Shown: positions 22,150 to 31,259 of the stretch, in pieces
Position numbering within the stretch: the stretch's first letter is position 1
Layout: the number at the start of each line of letters is the position of its first letter
NCBI RefSeq assembly: GCF_022712275.1
Contig: NZ_JALAGU010000032.1
Location: 1-64,000, forward strand
Source: Corynebacterium sp.
GTDB taxonomy: Bacteria; Actinomycetota; Actinomycetes; Mycobacteriales; Mycobacteriaceae
Reading direction: 5' to 3'
Length of the DNA: 64,000 nt
Made by a program: the position numbers and the translations under genes
The notes under the pieces: generated by a model
The model's input: only the letters and a program-made list of their open reading frames with translations
Told to the model about the DNA's origin: nothing
The model's database searches: none

Positions 22150-25100
22150 ATGGGAGCGCAGGGCAGCGTGAGTGGCGGAAAGAGGTTCGTGATCGTGGAG
22201 TCGGCCACGAAAGCGAAGAAGATCCAGAAGTTCCTCGGCGACGGTTTCATCGTCGAGGCCTCTGTCGGTCATATCCGCGACCTGCCCCGCGGCGCCGCCG
22301 ACGTGCCGCCCAAGTACAAGAAGGAATCGTGGGCGCGCCTCGGCGTAAACGTCGACGATGACTTCCAGCCGCTGTACATCGTCAGCCCCGACAAGAAGAA
22401 GAAGGTCTCCGACCTCAAGGCGAAGCTGAAGCAGGCCGACGAACTCCTGCTCGCCACAGACCCCGACCGTGAGGGCGAGGCCATCGCCTGGCACCTGCTC
22501 GAGGTTCTCAAGCCCAAGGTGCCGGTGCGCCGCATGGTCTTCCACGAGATCACCCCGGAGGCGATCCGTGAGGCCGCGGAGAACACCCGCGAACTCGACT
22601 TCGACCTGGTGGACGCCCAGGAGACCCGCCGCGTCCTTGACCGTCTCTACGGCTACGAGATCTCCCCGGTGCTGTGGAAGAAGGTCATGCCACGGCTGTC
22701 CGCCGGCCGCGTGCAGTCCGTCGCCACCCGCGTCATCGTGCGTCGTGAGCGCGAGCGCATGGCGTTCGTGAAGGCCGGGTACTGGGACCTCACCGCGACG
22801 CTGGACACGGGTGACAGGGGTCAGGACGCCACCACCAACCCGCGACAGTTCGACGCGAACCTCGTCGCGGTCGACGGTGCCCGTGTGGCCCAGGGCCGTG
22901 ACTTCAACGACGACGGAAAGCTCAAGACCGGCAAGGCCCAGGCCAATGTCACGGTGCTGGACAAGGCCCGTGCCGAGGCCCTGTCGGCCGCGTTGACCGG
23001 GGCGACGATGGCGGTCACCAATGTGGAGGAGAAGCCGTACACGCGGCGTCCCTACGCACCGTTCATGACTTCGACGCTGCAGCAGGAGTCCGGCCGCAAG
23101 CTGCACTTCACCTCGGAACGGACGATGCGTATCGCGCAGCGTCTCTACGAGAACGGCCACATCACCTATATGCGTACCGACTCGACGACGCTCTCGGCGT
23201 CCGGTATCGCTGCGGCGCGCCAGCAGGCCAAGGAGCTGTACGGCCCGTCGTTCGTCGCGGACGCACCGCGGCAGTACACCCGCAAGGTGAAGAACTCGCA
23301 GGAGGCGCACGAGGCGATCCGCCCGGCCGGTGAGACCTTCAGGACCCCGGGCGCGCTGGCGTCCCAGCTGGACGCCGAGGAGTTCAAGCTCTACGAGCTG
23401 ATCTGGCAGCGCACTGTGGCGTCCCAGATGGCGGACGCCAAGGGCACCTCGATGAAGGTGACGGTCTCCGGTGAGGCGACGGGTGGCGAGGCCGTGGACT
23501 TCCAGGCCACCGGCCGCACGATCACCTTCCCCGGATTCCTCAAGGCCTACGTGGAGACCACCCGTACCGCCGACGGCCGTGATGTCGCCGACAATGCGGA
23601 GAAGGCGTTGCCGGTGCTGGTCGTCGGCGATGCGCTGGACACCACAGAGATCGCGGCGAAGGGCCACGAGACCCAGCCGCCGGCGCGCTACACCGAGGCG
23701 TCGCTGGTCAAGACGATGGAGGAGCTGGGTATCGGCCGTCCGTCGACCTACGCCTCGATCATCAACACCATCAAGGACCGCGGGTACGTGGTCTCGCGTG
23801 GTTCGGCGCTGGTGCCGAGCTGGACCGCCTTCGCCGTGGTCGGGCTGCTGGAGGACAACTTCGGCTCGCTGGTGGACTACGAGTTCACGTCTTCGATGGA
23901 GGACGAGCTCGACGAGATCGCCCGTGGCGAGGAGAACCGTTCCCACTGGCTCAAGGGCTTCTACTTCGGGGATGCCGAAGCGTCGGATGCGACGGCGGAG
24001 TCCGTGGCCCGGCTCGGTGGTCTGAAGCACCTGGTCAACGACAATCTGGAGCAGATCGACGCCCGCAAGGTGAACTCCCTGCATCTCTTCGACGACGCCA
24101 ACGGCGTCCCCGTGGTTGTGCGGGTGGGACGCTACGGTGCCTACCTGGAGCGGATCATCCCGGCCGAGCCGGGTGCGGAGACCGGGTCCGGTGAGCCGGC
24201 CGAGCCGACGGTGCAGCGGGCGAACCTGCCTGAGGCGCTGCTGCCGGACGAGCTGACCCTCGAGATCGCCGAGAAGCTCTTCGCGACGCCGCAGGGTGGC
24301 CGTGAGCTGGGTGTGAACCCGGCGAACGGTCGCGTCATCGTGGCCCGGGAAGGACGCTACGGGCCATATGTCACCGAGCGTGTGAAGGATGACGAGGAGG
24401 CACGCGTCACGGCTGAGGCGGAAAAGGTCATCGACGCCGAGCGTGACGCGGAGGACGCCGCCCGGGCTGAGGAGGGCAAGAAGCCGCTGAGCCGGGAGAC
24501 CAAGACCGCGGAGAACAAGAAGGCGAAGCGGATCAGAGAGATCCTCGAGGAGACCTTGAAGCCGAAGACGGCGTCCCTGCTGAAGACCATGGATCCGGCG
24601 ACGGTGACGCTGGAGGACGCGCTGAAGGTCATGTCCCTGCCGCGTGAGGTCGGTGTGGATCCGTCGGACGGTGAGATGATCACCGCGCAGAACGGGCGGT
24701 TCGGGCCGTACCTGAAGAAGGGGAACGACTCGCGGTCGCTGGCCAGTGAGGAGCAGATCTTCACGGTGACGCTGGATGAGGCACGGCGGATCTACGCTGA
24801 GCCGAAGCGTCGTGGCCGGGCGGCGGCGAAGCCCCCGCTGAAGCAGCTGGGTGACAATGACGTCTCCGGTAAACCGATGACGGTCAAGGAGGGTCGTTTC
24901 GGGCCGTACGTGACCGACGGTGAGACGAATGCGTCGCTGCGCCGTGGTGACACCCCGGAGACCATGACCGACGCCCGTGGCAACGAGCTGCTCAGTGAGC
25001 GGCGTGCCAAGGAGACCGCGGACGGTGGAGTCTCCAAGAAGTCGGCCCGGTCAGCGCGGAAGTCTACTGTGAAGAAGTCTGCTGCCAAGAAGTCGACCGC

Positions 25101-25218
25101 CAAGAAGGCCACGAAGTCGACCGCCAAGAAGGCCACGAAGAAGACCACGAAGAAGACCACGGCGAAGAAGACCACCGCCGAGAAGACGACCAGGAAGGCT
25201 GCTGCGAAGAAGAGCTGA
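22150..25218 (+). CDS. topA: DNA topoisomerase I
   Basis: The type IA topoisomerase has the TOPRIM domain (FVIVESATKAKKIQKFLG, ATDPDREGEAIAWHLL), the active-site tyrosine in ITYMRTDSTTL, and C-terminal repeats of the type NGRFGPYLKKG / EGRFGPYVTDG. It lacks zinc-finger cysteines, as is usual for Actinobacteria. The last 50 residues are a Lys/Ala/Thr-rich basic tail (KKSTAKK-type repeats) that aids DNA binding. ATG 22150 gives 1022 residues; GTG 22096 would add 18. It is conserved next to cspA and cyclase genes in mycobacteria, although here an accessory block separates them. Confidence 0.96.
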   Translation: MGAQGSVSGGKRFVIVESATKAKKIQKFLGDGFIVEASVGHIRDLPRGAADVPPKYKKESWARLGVNVDDDFQPLYIVSPDKKKKVSDLKAKLKQADELLLATDPDREGEAIAWHLLEVLKPKVPVRRMVFHEITPEAIREAAENTRELDFDLVDAQETRRVLDRLYGYEISPVLWKKVMPRLSAGRVQSVATRVIVRRERERMAFVKAGYWDLTATLDTGDRGQDATTNPRQFDANLVAVDGARVAQGRDFNDDGKLKTGKAQANVTVLDKARAEALSAALTGATMAVTNVEEKPYTRRPYAPFMTSTLQQESGRKLHFTSERTMRIAQRLYENGHITYMRTDSTTLSASGIAAARQQAKELYGPSFVADAPRQYTRKVKNSQEAHEAIRPAGETFRTPGALASQLDAEEFKLYELIWQRTVASQMADAKGTSMKVTVSGEATGGEAVDFQATGRTITFPGFLKAYVETTRTADGRDVADNAEKALPVLVVGDALDTTEIAAKGHETQPPARYTEASLVKTMEELGIGRPSTYASIINTIKDRGYVVSRGSALVPSWTAFAVVGLLEDNFGSLVDYEFTSSMEDELDEIARGEENRSHWLKGFYFGDAEASDATAESVARLGGLKHLVNDNLEQIDARKVNSLHLFDDANGVPVVVRVGRYGAYLERIIPAEPGAETGSGEPAEPTVQRANLPEALLPDELTLEIAEKLFATPQGGRELGVNPANGRVIVAREGRYGPYVTERVKDDEEARVTAEAEKVIDAERDAEDAARAEEGKKPLSRETKTAENKKAKRIREILEETLKPKTASLLKTMDPATVTLEDALKVMSLPREVGVDPSDGEMITAQNGRFGPYLKKGNDSRSLASEEQIFTVTLDEARRIYAEPKRRGRAAAKPPLKQLGDNDVSGKPMTVKEGRFGPYVTDGETNASLRRGDTPETMTDARGNELLSERRAKETADGGVSKKSARSARKSTVKKSAAKKSTAKKATKSTAKKATKKTTKKTTAKKTTAEKTTRKAAAKKS

Positions 25219-25434
25219 CATGGTCGGTGCCCTTTTCTGATGGCACCGCACGGTGGGTTCTGAGGGGAATTCTCCCCGTCAACAGCCGGGCACACGGTTG
25301 TCTGCGTGCCAGCCTGACCTCGACAAACCCGGCGAATACCGTCGGGTCGGAGAGAGGACGACTACAAGCCCGCCAAGACCCGGGGCCGTGCACGCCGCAC
25401 CCACTTCGCAGCCGTCGGAGGTGCAGCACCCGTC

Positions 25435-25892
25435 ATGACCGCATTTGTCGCCTGCGGCAGTGAGGACGACAGCACGGACGCTGCGCCCGCCCTCTCACTC
25501 ACCAGCGGTAGTGCGGCCTCCCGGGAGGCATCGGCCGGCAACAGCAGCGTCGATGCGTCCACCGGCGCTGTGGTGGAGGAAGCGGCCGACGACGAGGGGG
25601 AGAGTCGGGTTCCGGCTCAGGGGACGCCCGTGACGTGGGAAGCGTCGGGACCTGCATCGGTGGGGAAGACATCGTCGTGAATGGAAACGAGTCCAAGGTC
25701 ACCAACTCCGACCTCGACAGTCTCTCCATCACCGGCGACAACAACACCGTGGTGGGTGGTCCTGACAGTGGAGCTCCGGTGTCCGGCACCGGCACCGGTA
25801 ACACCGTCATCCAGGACGTCATCCAGGACGCAGCCGCTATCCCAACCGCCCCGACGCCGGCACCGCACCGGGCGACCCGTGGACGGCCATGA
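25435..25892 (+). pseudogene. frameshifted DUF3060-type lipoprotein
   Basis: The first frame opens at ATG 25435 and reads MTAFVACGSEDDSTDAAP, like the end of a lipoprotein signal with lipobox FVAC. Codons upstream keep signal-peptide character but offer no start. The second frame (25635 onward) carries a typical DUF3060 unit, CIGGEDIVVNGNESKVTNSD then SITGDNNTVV. Adding one G to the G5 run at 25596-25600 would join the two frames. Either the gene is broken or the run was misread. The 3' end overlaps the convergent phoD gene. Confidence 0.55.
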
Positions 25893-27546
25893 AACTGGTC
25901 GACCAGGTCAGCGGAGCGTCCTGCCTGAGGACTTCCCCGTGGTGCCAGTCCGCCTGGACCCGCTCGGCATTCACGTCCACGGCCATGTAGCCGTGCTGTG
26001 TGAGATCCACGTACCGGAACCAGTCGTCGACCTGCGTGATGATCTCTTCGCCGGCACCGAGCGCGGCAAGAATCATCTCCTTCATCGCAGGGGAGGACGC
26101 CATGCCGTCGTAGGCGCTCGCCGCGGTCACCGACGGCACCACGAACTCCGTGGCCACCGCCCGGGAGTTCCGGCCCAGTCGCCAGTCACCCGCATGCGCC
26201 GGAATGTCCGCGGCCCAGGATGAGTGGATGTCGCCGGTGAGGAAGACAACGCCCGGCTTCGCTTCGCCAGCACCGTCCGAACCTCCGCCGATCACATCGA
26301 TGATCCGCTGCCGCTCCGCCATGTACCCGTCCCACTGGTCGGCGTTGAGCGCCAGTCCGTCCGACGGCAGACCCACCTGGTCGACCAGCCAGTCGTGGAT
26401 CCGCGGATCGAGGGTGTTCGGCAACGTCATCGGAGCGAACATCACCTCGTTGCCGACCAGCTGCCATCGGGTGTCTGAACTGGTCAGCACATCGGTGAAC
26501 CAGTCAGCCTGGCTGCGTCCCATCATCGTCCGGCCGGTGTCTCCGGCCCCGGTGCCGCCCCGCCATGCCGCCGGGATCTCCTGCTGCTCATCGCGGAAGG
26601 ACCTCAGGTCAGGGATGATGAACTCGGCAAGTGTCCCGAAGCGCAGATGGCGTTGCAGCGGCAGTCCGCGCACCGGCATCCATTCGAGGTAGGCCTGTGT
26701 CGCCGCCGCCTTCATGGCGGTGAAGTCGTCGCCGGGTTCGAAGGAATTGCCCGTCACCCCGTCGCGCCAGTTGTTGTCGGCGAACTCGTGGTCGTCCCAG
26801 ATCGCGATGAGCGGTCGGGCCGCCAGGAGATCGGCGAGGTCGGCGTCCTGATGGTAGAAGCCCTGCCGGATCCGGTAGTCCGCCAGCGTGACGGTCCGGT
26901 TCTGTGGCTGCACCCGACGCACCGTGGTCTCGTACGCCCCGCCGTACTCACCCGTGGCGTACTCGTAGGTGAAATCACCCAGGTGCAGCGTGAACTCCAG
27001 GTCCGAGCGGTCGGCCATGTCCCGGTAGGCGCGGAAGTACCCCGCCTCGTAGTTCGAGCAGGAGCACACGCCGAACCGCAGGTTCCCCGGATCCGTTTCC
27101 GGGGCCGGGGCAGTGCGGGCATGACCGGTACGTGAGACCGCACCGGCGGCGGGGCCGTCGAGCACGGTGAAGCGGTAGACGTAGTCTGTGGCAGGCTCCA
27201 GACCTGCGGCATCGACCTTCACGGTGTGGTCGGCGGATGCGTCGGTGCGCACCTCCCCGGATATCGCCCCGGAGAAGTCGTCCGACCGGGCGATCTCCCA
27301 GCGCACGGTAGTCGGTTCGCCGTGTCCGGAGCCGGGTGTGGCGTCCGGTACCGGGGTGACGCGCGTCCACAGGACCACCGCGTCCGGCAGGGGATCGCCG
27401 GAGGCGACGGAGTGGGCGAAGACCCCGTGTTCTCCGGCTGCCTGCTCCCCGGATGCCGGGGCGGACGCCGCCGCCCGCGGAGCCAGTGCCACCGCGCCCA
27501 GTGCCGCGGCCCCGGCGAGGAAACCACGTCGGCTCACCGGTGTCAT
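25837..27546 (-). CDS. phoD: PhoD-type alkaline phosphatase/phosphodiesterase
   Basis: A twin-arginine signal (SRRGFLAGAAALGAVALAP) exports the 569-residue protein folded. The N-terminal Fn3-like domain (GVFAHSVASGDPLPDAVVLW) and the metallophosphatase core match PhoD: FGVCSCSNYEAGYF, HLGDFTYEY, AIWDDHEFADNNW and FLTGDIHSSW supply metal ligands. The enzyme releases phosphate from phosphomono- and diesters outside the membrane. The start overlaps the stop of the upstream PAP2 phosphatase gene (ATGA), so the two are one operon, probably induced by phosphate starvation. Confidence 0.92.
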   Translation of the reverse strand: MTPVSRRGFLAGAAALGAVALAPRAAASAPASGEQAAGEHGVFAHSVASGDPLPDAVVLWTRVTPVPDATPGSGHGEPTTVRWEIARSDDFSGAISGEVRTDASADHTVKVDAAGLEPATDYVYRFTVLDGPAAGAVSRTGHARTAPAPETDPGNLRFGVCSCSNYEAGYFRAYRDMADRSDLEFTLHLGDFTYEYATGEYGGAYETTVRRVQPQNRTVTLADYRIRQGFYHQDADLADLLAARPLIAIWDDHEFADNNWRDGVTGNSFEPGDDFTAMKAAATQAYLEWMPVRGLPLQRHLRFGTLAEFIIPDLRSFRDEQQEIPAAWRGGTGAGDTGRTMMGRSQADWFTDVLTSSDTRWQLVGNEVMFAPMTLPNTLDPRIHDWLVDQVGLPSDGLALNADQWDGYMAERQRIIDVIGGGSDGAGEAKPGVVFLTGDIHSSWAADIPAHAGDWRLGRNSRAVATEFVVPSVTAASAYDGMASSPAMKEMILAALGAGEEIITQVDDWFRYVDLTQHGYMAVDVNAERVQADWHHGEVLRQDAPLTWSTSFMAVHGSPGAVPASGRLG

Positions 27547-28853
27547 GCCGCCACCCCGTTGACGGTGAGGACGCCGCCGTCGGTGCTGACCTGCGCGGCG
27601 GACGCGGCGGCGAGGTTGAGACGCTGCCAGGACCCGTCGGGACCCTGGTCGTCCAGCGGGGAACCTGCCGGCAGGGCGGTCGCCCGGAGGACCGCGGCGC
27701 GCTGGGCGTAGGTCAGGTCCGGGAAGCGGTTGATGAGCAGGTCGGGGGCGGCCTGCGGCACGACCATCGGAGCGTCCCCGTAGACCGGGGCGAGACCGTA
27801 GGTGCCCTGGTCGGCGTAGGACTGTGACGCCTCGGCGTCGCTGCGGTAGTTCGTCTGGGCGGCGACGGTGTCCGCCAGCGGCTCGCCGGTGCGCCACTCG
27901 AGTTCGGCGCGGAGTTCGTTGCCGGCCTGGGTGAGGGCGTCGCGCATCTTCGGGTCATTCCACCGGTCGGCCGCGGCGGCGGTACCGGTCATGCGTCCGC
28001 CGATGACGTCCAGCGGATAGTGCACACCCATGACGACCCGGCTTTCCCCGGCCTCGGACCCGCGGGCCAGCAGCTGCGGGGCGAGTTCGGGCACGACCGT
28101 GGCGAGCAGCGTGGTGACCAGCACGGCCTGGTTCGTGTGCCCGGAGGGGAAGGACGCCGAGCCACCGAGTTCGTAGTAGTCCTCGTCCCCGGCATCGTTG
28201 TGGTGGATGATGCGGTCCGGGGCGACCTCGAAGGGACGCGGGTTGTCGAAGATCTCCTTCTCCACCAGCGTGGACGCGGCGAGCCCCTGGGCCCGCGACA
28301 GGTACCCGGAATCGAGCAGGGCGCGGGTCTTCGGCAACCGGTTCTCGGCGATGGCCTGCCTCAGGTGCGGGGCGAGGACGCTGCCGAAGGCGTCGGCGAA
28401 GTTGTCGAGCATGTCACCGTCGTCGACGCGGGCATCGGCCTGGGCGGTGGCGATGCGTTCGGGCGAGGCGGTGTTGTTGATCGCCACGACGGTGTCGAGG
28501 TTGGCGGCGATGGTGTCCGGGTGGTTGTCGCGCAGGTCATCGAAACCTGCCACGACCTGGTGGTAGATGCCGCCAGGGTAGGAGCTGACGTCGGAGATGT
28601 AGCCGACGTAGGCGTCCGGTGCGAAGGGTCGGGGGACAGGTGCACCGGGGTGCTGGACCGCGGGGAGTGTGGCCGGGAGGTACTGCCCCTGGAGGTCTGT
28701 GACCTGCTGTGGGAGGGTGGGTACTGTCGGCGCTGCTGCCGCCTGCGGGATGGTCGTGGTCGTCAGCGCCGCGGCGATGATGAGGGTGGTCGCCGTCAAC
28801 GCTTTCGGTGCAGTCGACGGCGTTGCGGGGAGAAGTCGGGATCGGAGGTTCAC
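27543..28853 (-). CDS. secreted PAP2-family acid phosphatase
   Basis: A signal peptide (ALTATTLIIAAALTTTTIPQ then AAAAPTVP) is followed by a phosphatidic-acid-phosphatase-2 domain. The motifs are GSASFPSGHTNQ and SRVVMGVHYPLDVIGG (His and Asp catalytic). This resembles bacterial class A nonspecific acid phosphatases. GTG 28853 is selected because coding character begins there and a -10-like TAGCGT ends 7 bases upstream. The preceding part of the longer frame is Pro-rich noise. Length is 436 residues. It is the first gene of the operon with phoD. Confidence 0.85.
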   Translation of the reverse strand: MNLRSRLLPATPSTAPKALTATTLIIAAALTTTTIPQAAAAPTVPTLPQQVTDLQGQYLPATLPAVQHPGAPVPRPFAPDAYVGYISDVSSYPGGIYHQVVAGFDDLRDNHPDTIAANLDTVVAINNTASPERIATAQADARVDDGDMLDNFADAFGSVLAPHLRQAIAENRLPKTRALLDSGYLSRAQGLAASTLVEKEIFDNPRPFEVAPDRIIHHNDAGDEDYYELGGSASFPSGHTNQAVLVTTLLATVVPELAPQLLARGSEAGESRVVMGVHYPLDVIGGRMTGTAAAADRWNDPKMRDALTQAGNELRAELEWRTGEPLADTVAAQTNYRSDAEASQSYADQGTYGLAPVYGDAPMVVPQAAPDLLINRFPDLTYAQRAAVLRATALPAGSPLDDQGPDGSWQRLNLAAASAAQVSTDGGVLTVNGVAA

Positions 28854-29065
28854 GGACAGGACGCTACTGGGGCTGTGTGTCCTGAAAGTGATGTACGGAT
28901 GAACTGGTGGTGGACGGGTGCGGAGGGGTGGATGAGGTCTGGCCGGTTGGGATGTGCTGGCGGAGGGGGAGAGGGACGCCGGGAAAGCCACCACATCACC
29001 CACCCCCCCAGAACCCGCACCACCCGGGCGATGCGCACCACCGGGCACATGTCGGGGAGGCATCC

Positions 29066-29625
29066 ATGCTGCGCATCGCCACCCTGGCGATCATGTGCAC
29101 CTGGCCGCTCTGGCTGCTGTTCACCCTCGCGCCCGGTGTCACCGCCGGCACCGCTGAAGACAACAGGGTCACCGGCAACTGGTACGTCATCACCACCGCC
29201 GTGATCAACACCCTCACCGGCGTCTTCACGCCCTCGTCCACGACAATGTCCTCTCCGACCTCTCCGCCGTCGCCCGCGGCGAGAAGCCCGAGGTGCTCCC
29301 GGACCTCAGCCTGACCTCACTGTTCGAGGGGCCCCGAGGTCACGCCCCAGGCCTTCGTCGAAGCCGCCACCCTGGCGGTCGCCACCGCCACACCCGACTG
29401 CACCGTCCATCTGGCCGTCGGCGGGGACGCCACCCCTGTGCCCACTGTCATGGCGTCCCCGATGGTCCCGGCGCTCAGTGAGCTCGCCCGGAACTCGGGT
29501 CGCCACGCCGAGCTGGGGTTGCGTGACATGACCCGCTCACCGCTGCTCAACGCCCCGGAGCTGCGGGACACCGCGCGCGACGCCCGTCTGTGCGGCTCGC
29601 GGCGTCCGGGGAGCGGCTGTGAGGG
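29066..29625 (+). pseudogene. secreted or membrane protein relic spread over three frames
   Basis: ATG 29066, preceded by a strong GGGGAGG site, opens MLRIATLAIMCTWPLWLLFT, a signal peptide or membrane helix, and reads to about 29235. Coding character then moves to a second frame (ALVHDNVLSDLSAVARGEK, LPDLSLTSLFEGP) and, near 29335, to a third (EVTPQAFVEAATLAVATATP, MASPMVPALSELARNSGRHA). Together they look like one protein of about 180 residues broken by two frameshifts. I do not recognise the family. Confidence 0.45.
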
Positions 29626-29650
29626 CTGTGGCGCCCACCCGGGTGCATAT

Positions 29651-30241
29651 CTACAGCAGCCACTCCGGTCGGCTGAGGCTGAGACCTCTGACGATGAAGT
29701 CGGTGGCCTGACGCATCTGTCGGGACGCCTCCTCCAGTGCGGGCTCGTCCTGCGGTATCGCCTGGGACAGGTAGTGGGCGACCCCGGCGGCGGCGGACTC
29801 GATCTGCGACATGGCGAACCGCACCTGTGGCTGCGACCAGCCGAGGCCGATGAGCTTGTCGGTGTAGGAGTTGAAGGCGGGGTCGAGGAAGCGTTCCAAC
29901 GTCCCGTCGTAGCTGGTCACCACGGTGGCGAACCCGGGGTAGCGTAAGCACAGTGCCCACCACTGCCCGGCACAGGCCTCGATGATCTCCTCCCAGGTCT
30001 CGGGGACCGGGTCGAGCGATTCAGCTGGCGGGACGCTCTCCAGTGTCCTGTCGATGCAGGCCTCCAACAGCAGCCTGCGGGTGGGGAAGCGTCGGTAGAC
30101 CGACTGCACGGTCACGCCGAGCGCGAGGGCGACGTCACTCTGGGTGAAGGAACCGATGCCGGCGGACAGTGCGGTGCGTATGACGTCCTCGGCGGAGAAT
30201 GTCGCCGGACGTCCGCGACGCCGGGTCGGCGGGGTGGTCAT
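29651..30241 (-). CDS. TetR-family regulator, second of an overlapping paralogous pair
   Basis: The 196-residue protein has an N-terminal helix-turn-helix FTQSDVALALGVTVQSVYRR followed by a ligand domain with GQWWALCLRYPGFATVV. It is a clear paralogue of the gene just upstream: the WWALCLR block and following helices match. ATG 30241 overlaps the upstream stop by 4 bases (ATGA), so the pair is translated together. Ligand and targets are unknown. Mutual heterodimers are possible. Confidence 0.82.
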   Translation of the reverse strand: MTTPPTRRRGRPATFSAEDVIRTALSAGIGSFTQSDVALALGVTVQSVYRRFPTRRLLLEACIDRTLESVPPAESLDPVPETWEEIIEACAGQWWALCLRYPGFATVVTSYDGTLERFLDPAFNSYTDKLIGLGWSQPQVRFAMSQIESAAAGVAHYLSQAIPQDEPALEEASRQMRQATDFIVRGLSLSRPEWLL

Positions 30242-30891
30242 GCCTGCTCCTCCTTGACGGACCATTCGGGCCAGTTGTTCTGCAGGGTCTGCAGGATGAA
30301 GCTGACGGACTGCTCGCGCTGGGACTCCACCTCGGCGGGGACATCCTCGGGCTTGACCGTGACGCGGGGGAGGCGGTGGCGCAGCTGCAGCATGTTCACG
30401 GCGATCATCGAGCCGGCGAAGGTGGCCTGCCCGGTGGACAGTCCCAGTTCGCTGAGCCGGTTGCGGTAGCACTCGAACTTCTGCGTCATCAGGAGGATCT
30501 CGGGGTCCGGGTAGTTGCGGATCACGACCTCGATGTCGGGGCAGCGCAGGCACAGGGCCCACCACTGGTCAGTGAACTGGCGGAGGGTCTCGAAGCGGTC
30601 GGGTGTGCCGACGATGGGCTCGACGGCCTCGAAGGCCTTGGACATGCAGGCGTTGAGCAGTCCCTGGCGGTTGCCGAAGCGCTGGTAGAGCGCGGCGGGC
30701 GAGACACCGATCTGTTTGGCGACGCCCTTGACGCTGAAGCCGGCGAGTCCGGCCCGGTAGGCGGCCTCGATGGCGTCGTCGTTGGTGAATGACTGGGGAC
30801 GCCCCGGGGAGGACAGTCCGAGGGAAGTCGGGACTGCGAAGCTCTGGCTCAGAGTCGGCAACGGACGTGTGGGGTGGGTGGGCTGAGACAT
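30238..30891 (-). CDS. TetR-family regulator, first of an overlapping paralogous pair
   Basis: The 217-residue protein has the helix-turn-helix FSVKGVAKQIGVSPAALYQR, with an N-terminal extension of about 30 residues rich in Pro and Ser. The ligand domain contains DQWWALCLRCPDIEVVIRN, matching the downstream paralogue. The pair is divergent from mntH across 368 bases, so it might act on that region, although a manganese-type palindrome there points to another regulator. Confidence 0.82.
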   Translation of the reverse strand: MSQPTHPTRPLPTLSQSFAVPTSLGLSSPGRPQSFTNDDAIEAAYRAGLAGFSVKGVAKQIGVSPAALYQRFGNRQGLLNACMSKAFEAVEPIVGTPDRFETLRQFTDQWWALCLRCPDIEVVIRNYPDPEILLMTQKFECYRNRLSELGLSTGQATFAGSMIAVNMLQLRHRLPRVTVKPEDVPAEVESQREQSVSFILQTLQNNWPEWSVKEEQA

Positions 30892-31259
30892 GGCGTGGGT
30901 CCTTGTCCGGTGTTGTGGGCTGGGTGAGTCGGGTTGCCGGGCAAAGACAGGGGGTCGCGGTCATGGGCGTCCTGCTCGGTCAGTGGAGAGACAGATGTCG
31001 TGTGTGTTGTCTGAATCTTCGGAGGTGACTGCGGAGTCGCCGATGTGGGGGACGGCGACAGGGATGTCACTTCACTGTGAAGAATATGCGTCCGCGGTTC
31101 CCCTGGGTAGGCCCCCTTTTCGGGGGCACGTGTCAGTATGTGCATCCGGGGTCGTGGACCGGGACCCCGGTGAGGCCGCTGCCTCGTTTGACCCCTCAGT
31201 TCCCGCGGTCCTAACATGATGTTCAACTCATTGAACTCCATGACGACAGGTGACGAAAC
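30892..31259. other. 368-bp divergent intergenic region, TetR pair / mntH
   Basis: No gene is seen. The region holds a small hairpin GCCCCC-TTTTC-GGGGGC (31111-31127), a larger one CCGGGGTC/GACCCCGG (31146-31170), the mntH -10 box TAACAT (31212-31217) and an MntR-like palindrome (31220-31237). TTCACTGTGAA (about 31071-31081) is a further short palindrome. Confidence 0.6.
31220..31237. promoter_or_regulatory. MntR-like operator over the mntH promoter
   Basis: TGTTCAACTCATTGAACT has 6-bp perfect arms GTTCAA/TTGAAC. It resembles the inverted repeat TGTTCAA-N4-TTGAACA that I recall as the MntR motif of C. glutamicum. It starts 3 bases after the -10 box TAACAT, where repressor binding would block transcription when manganese is plentiful. 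Confidence 0.6.

Noticed and set aside
21355..24084. 909-codon open frame antisense to topA and the NAD(P)-binding gene
   Set aside because: Same reason: it is a shadow of real genes, with a low-complexity His/Arg/Gly-rich translation.
25225..25248. CGGTGCC/GGCACCG after topA as terminator
   Set aside because: A 7-bp stem with a 10-base loop and no T run is weak, so it was not listed as a feature.
31111..31127. GC-rich hairpin before mntH as a manganese riboswitch
   Set aside because: Only a 6-bp stem is present and the conserved loops of the yybP-ykoY class are not visible. A protein operator explains control better.
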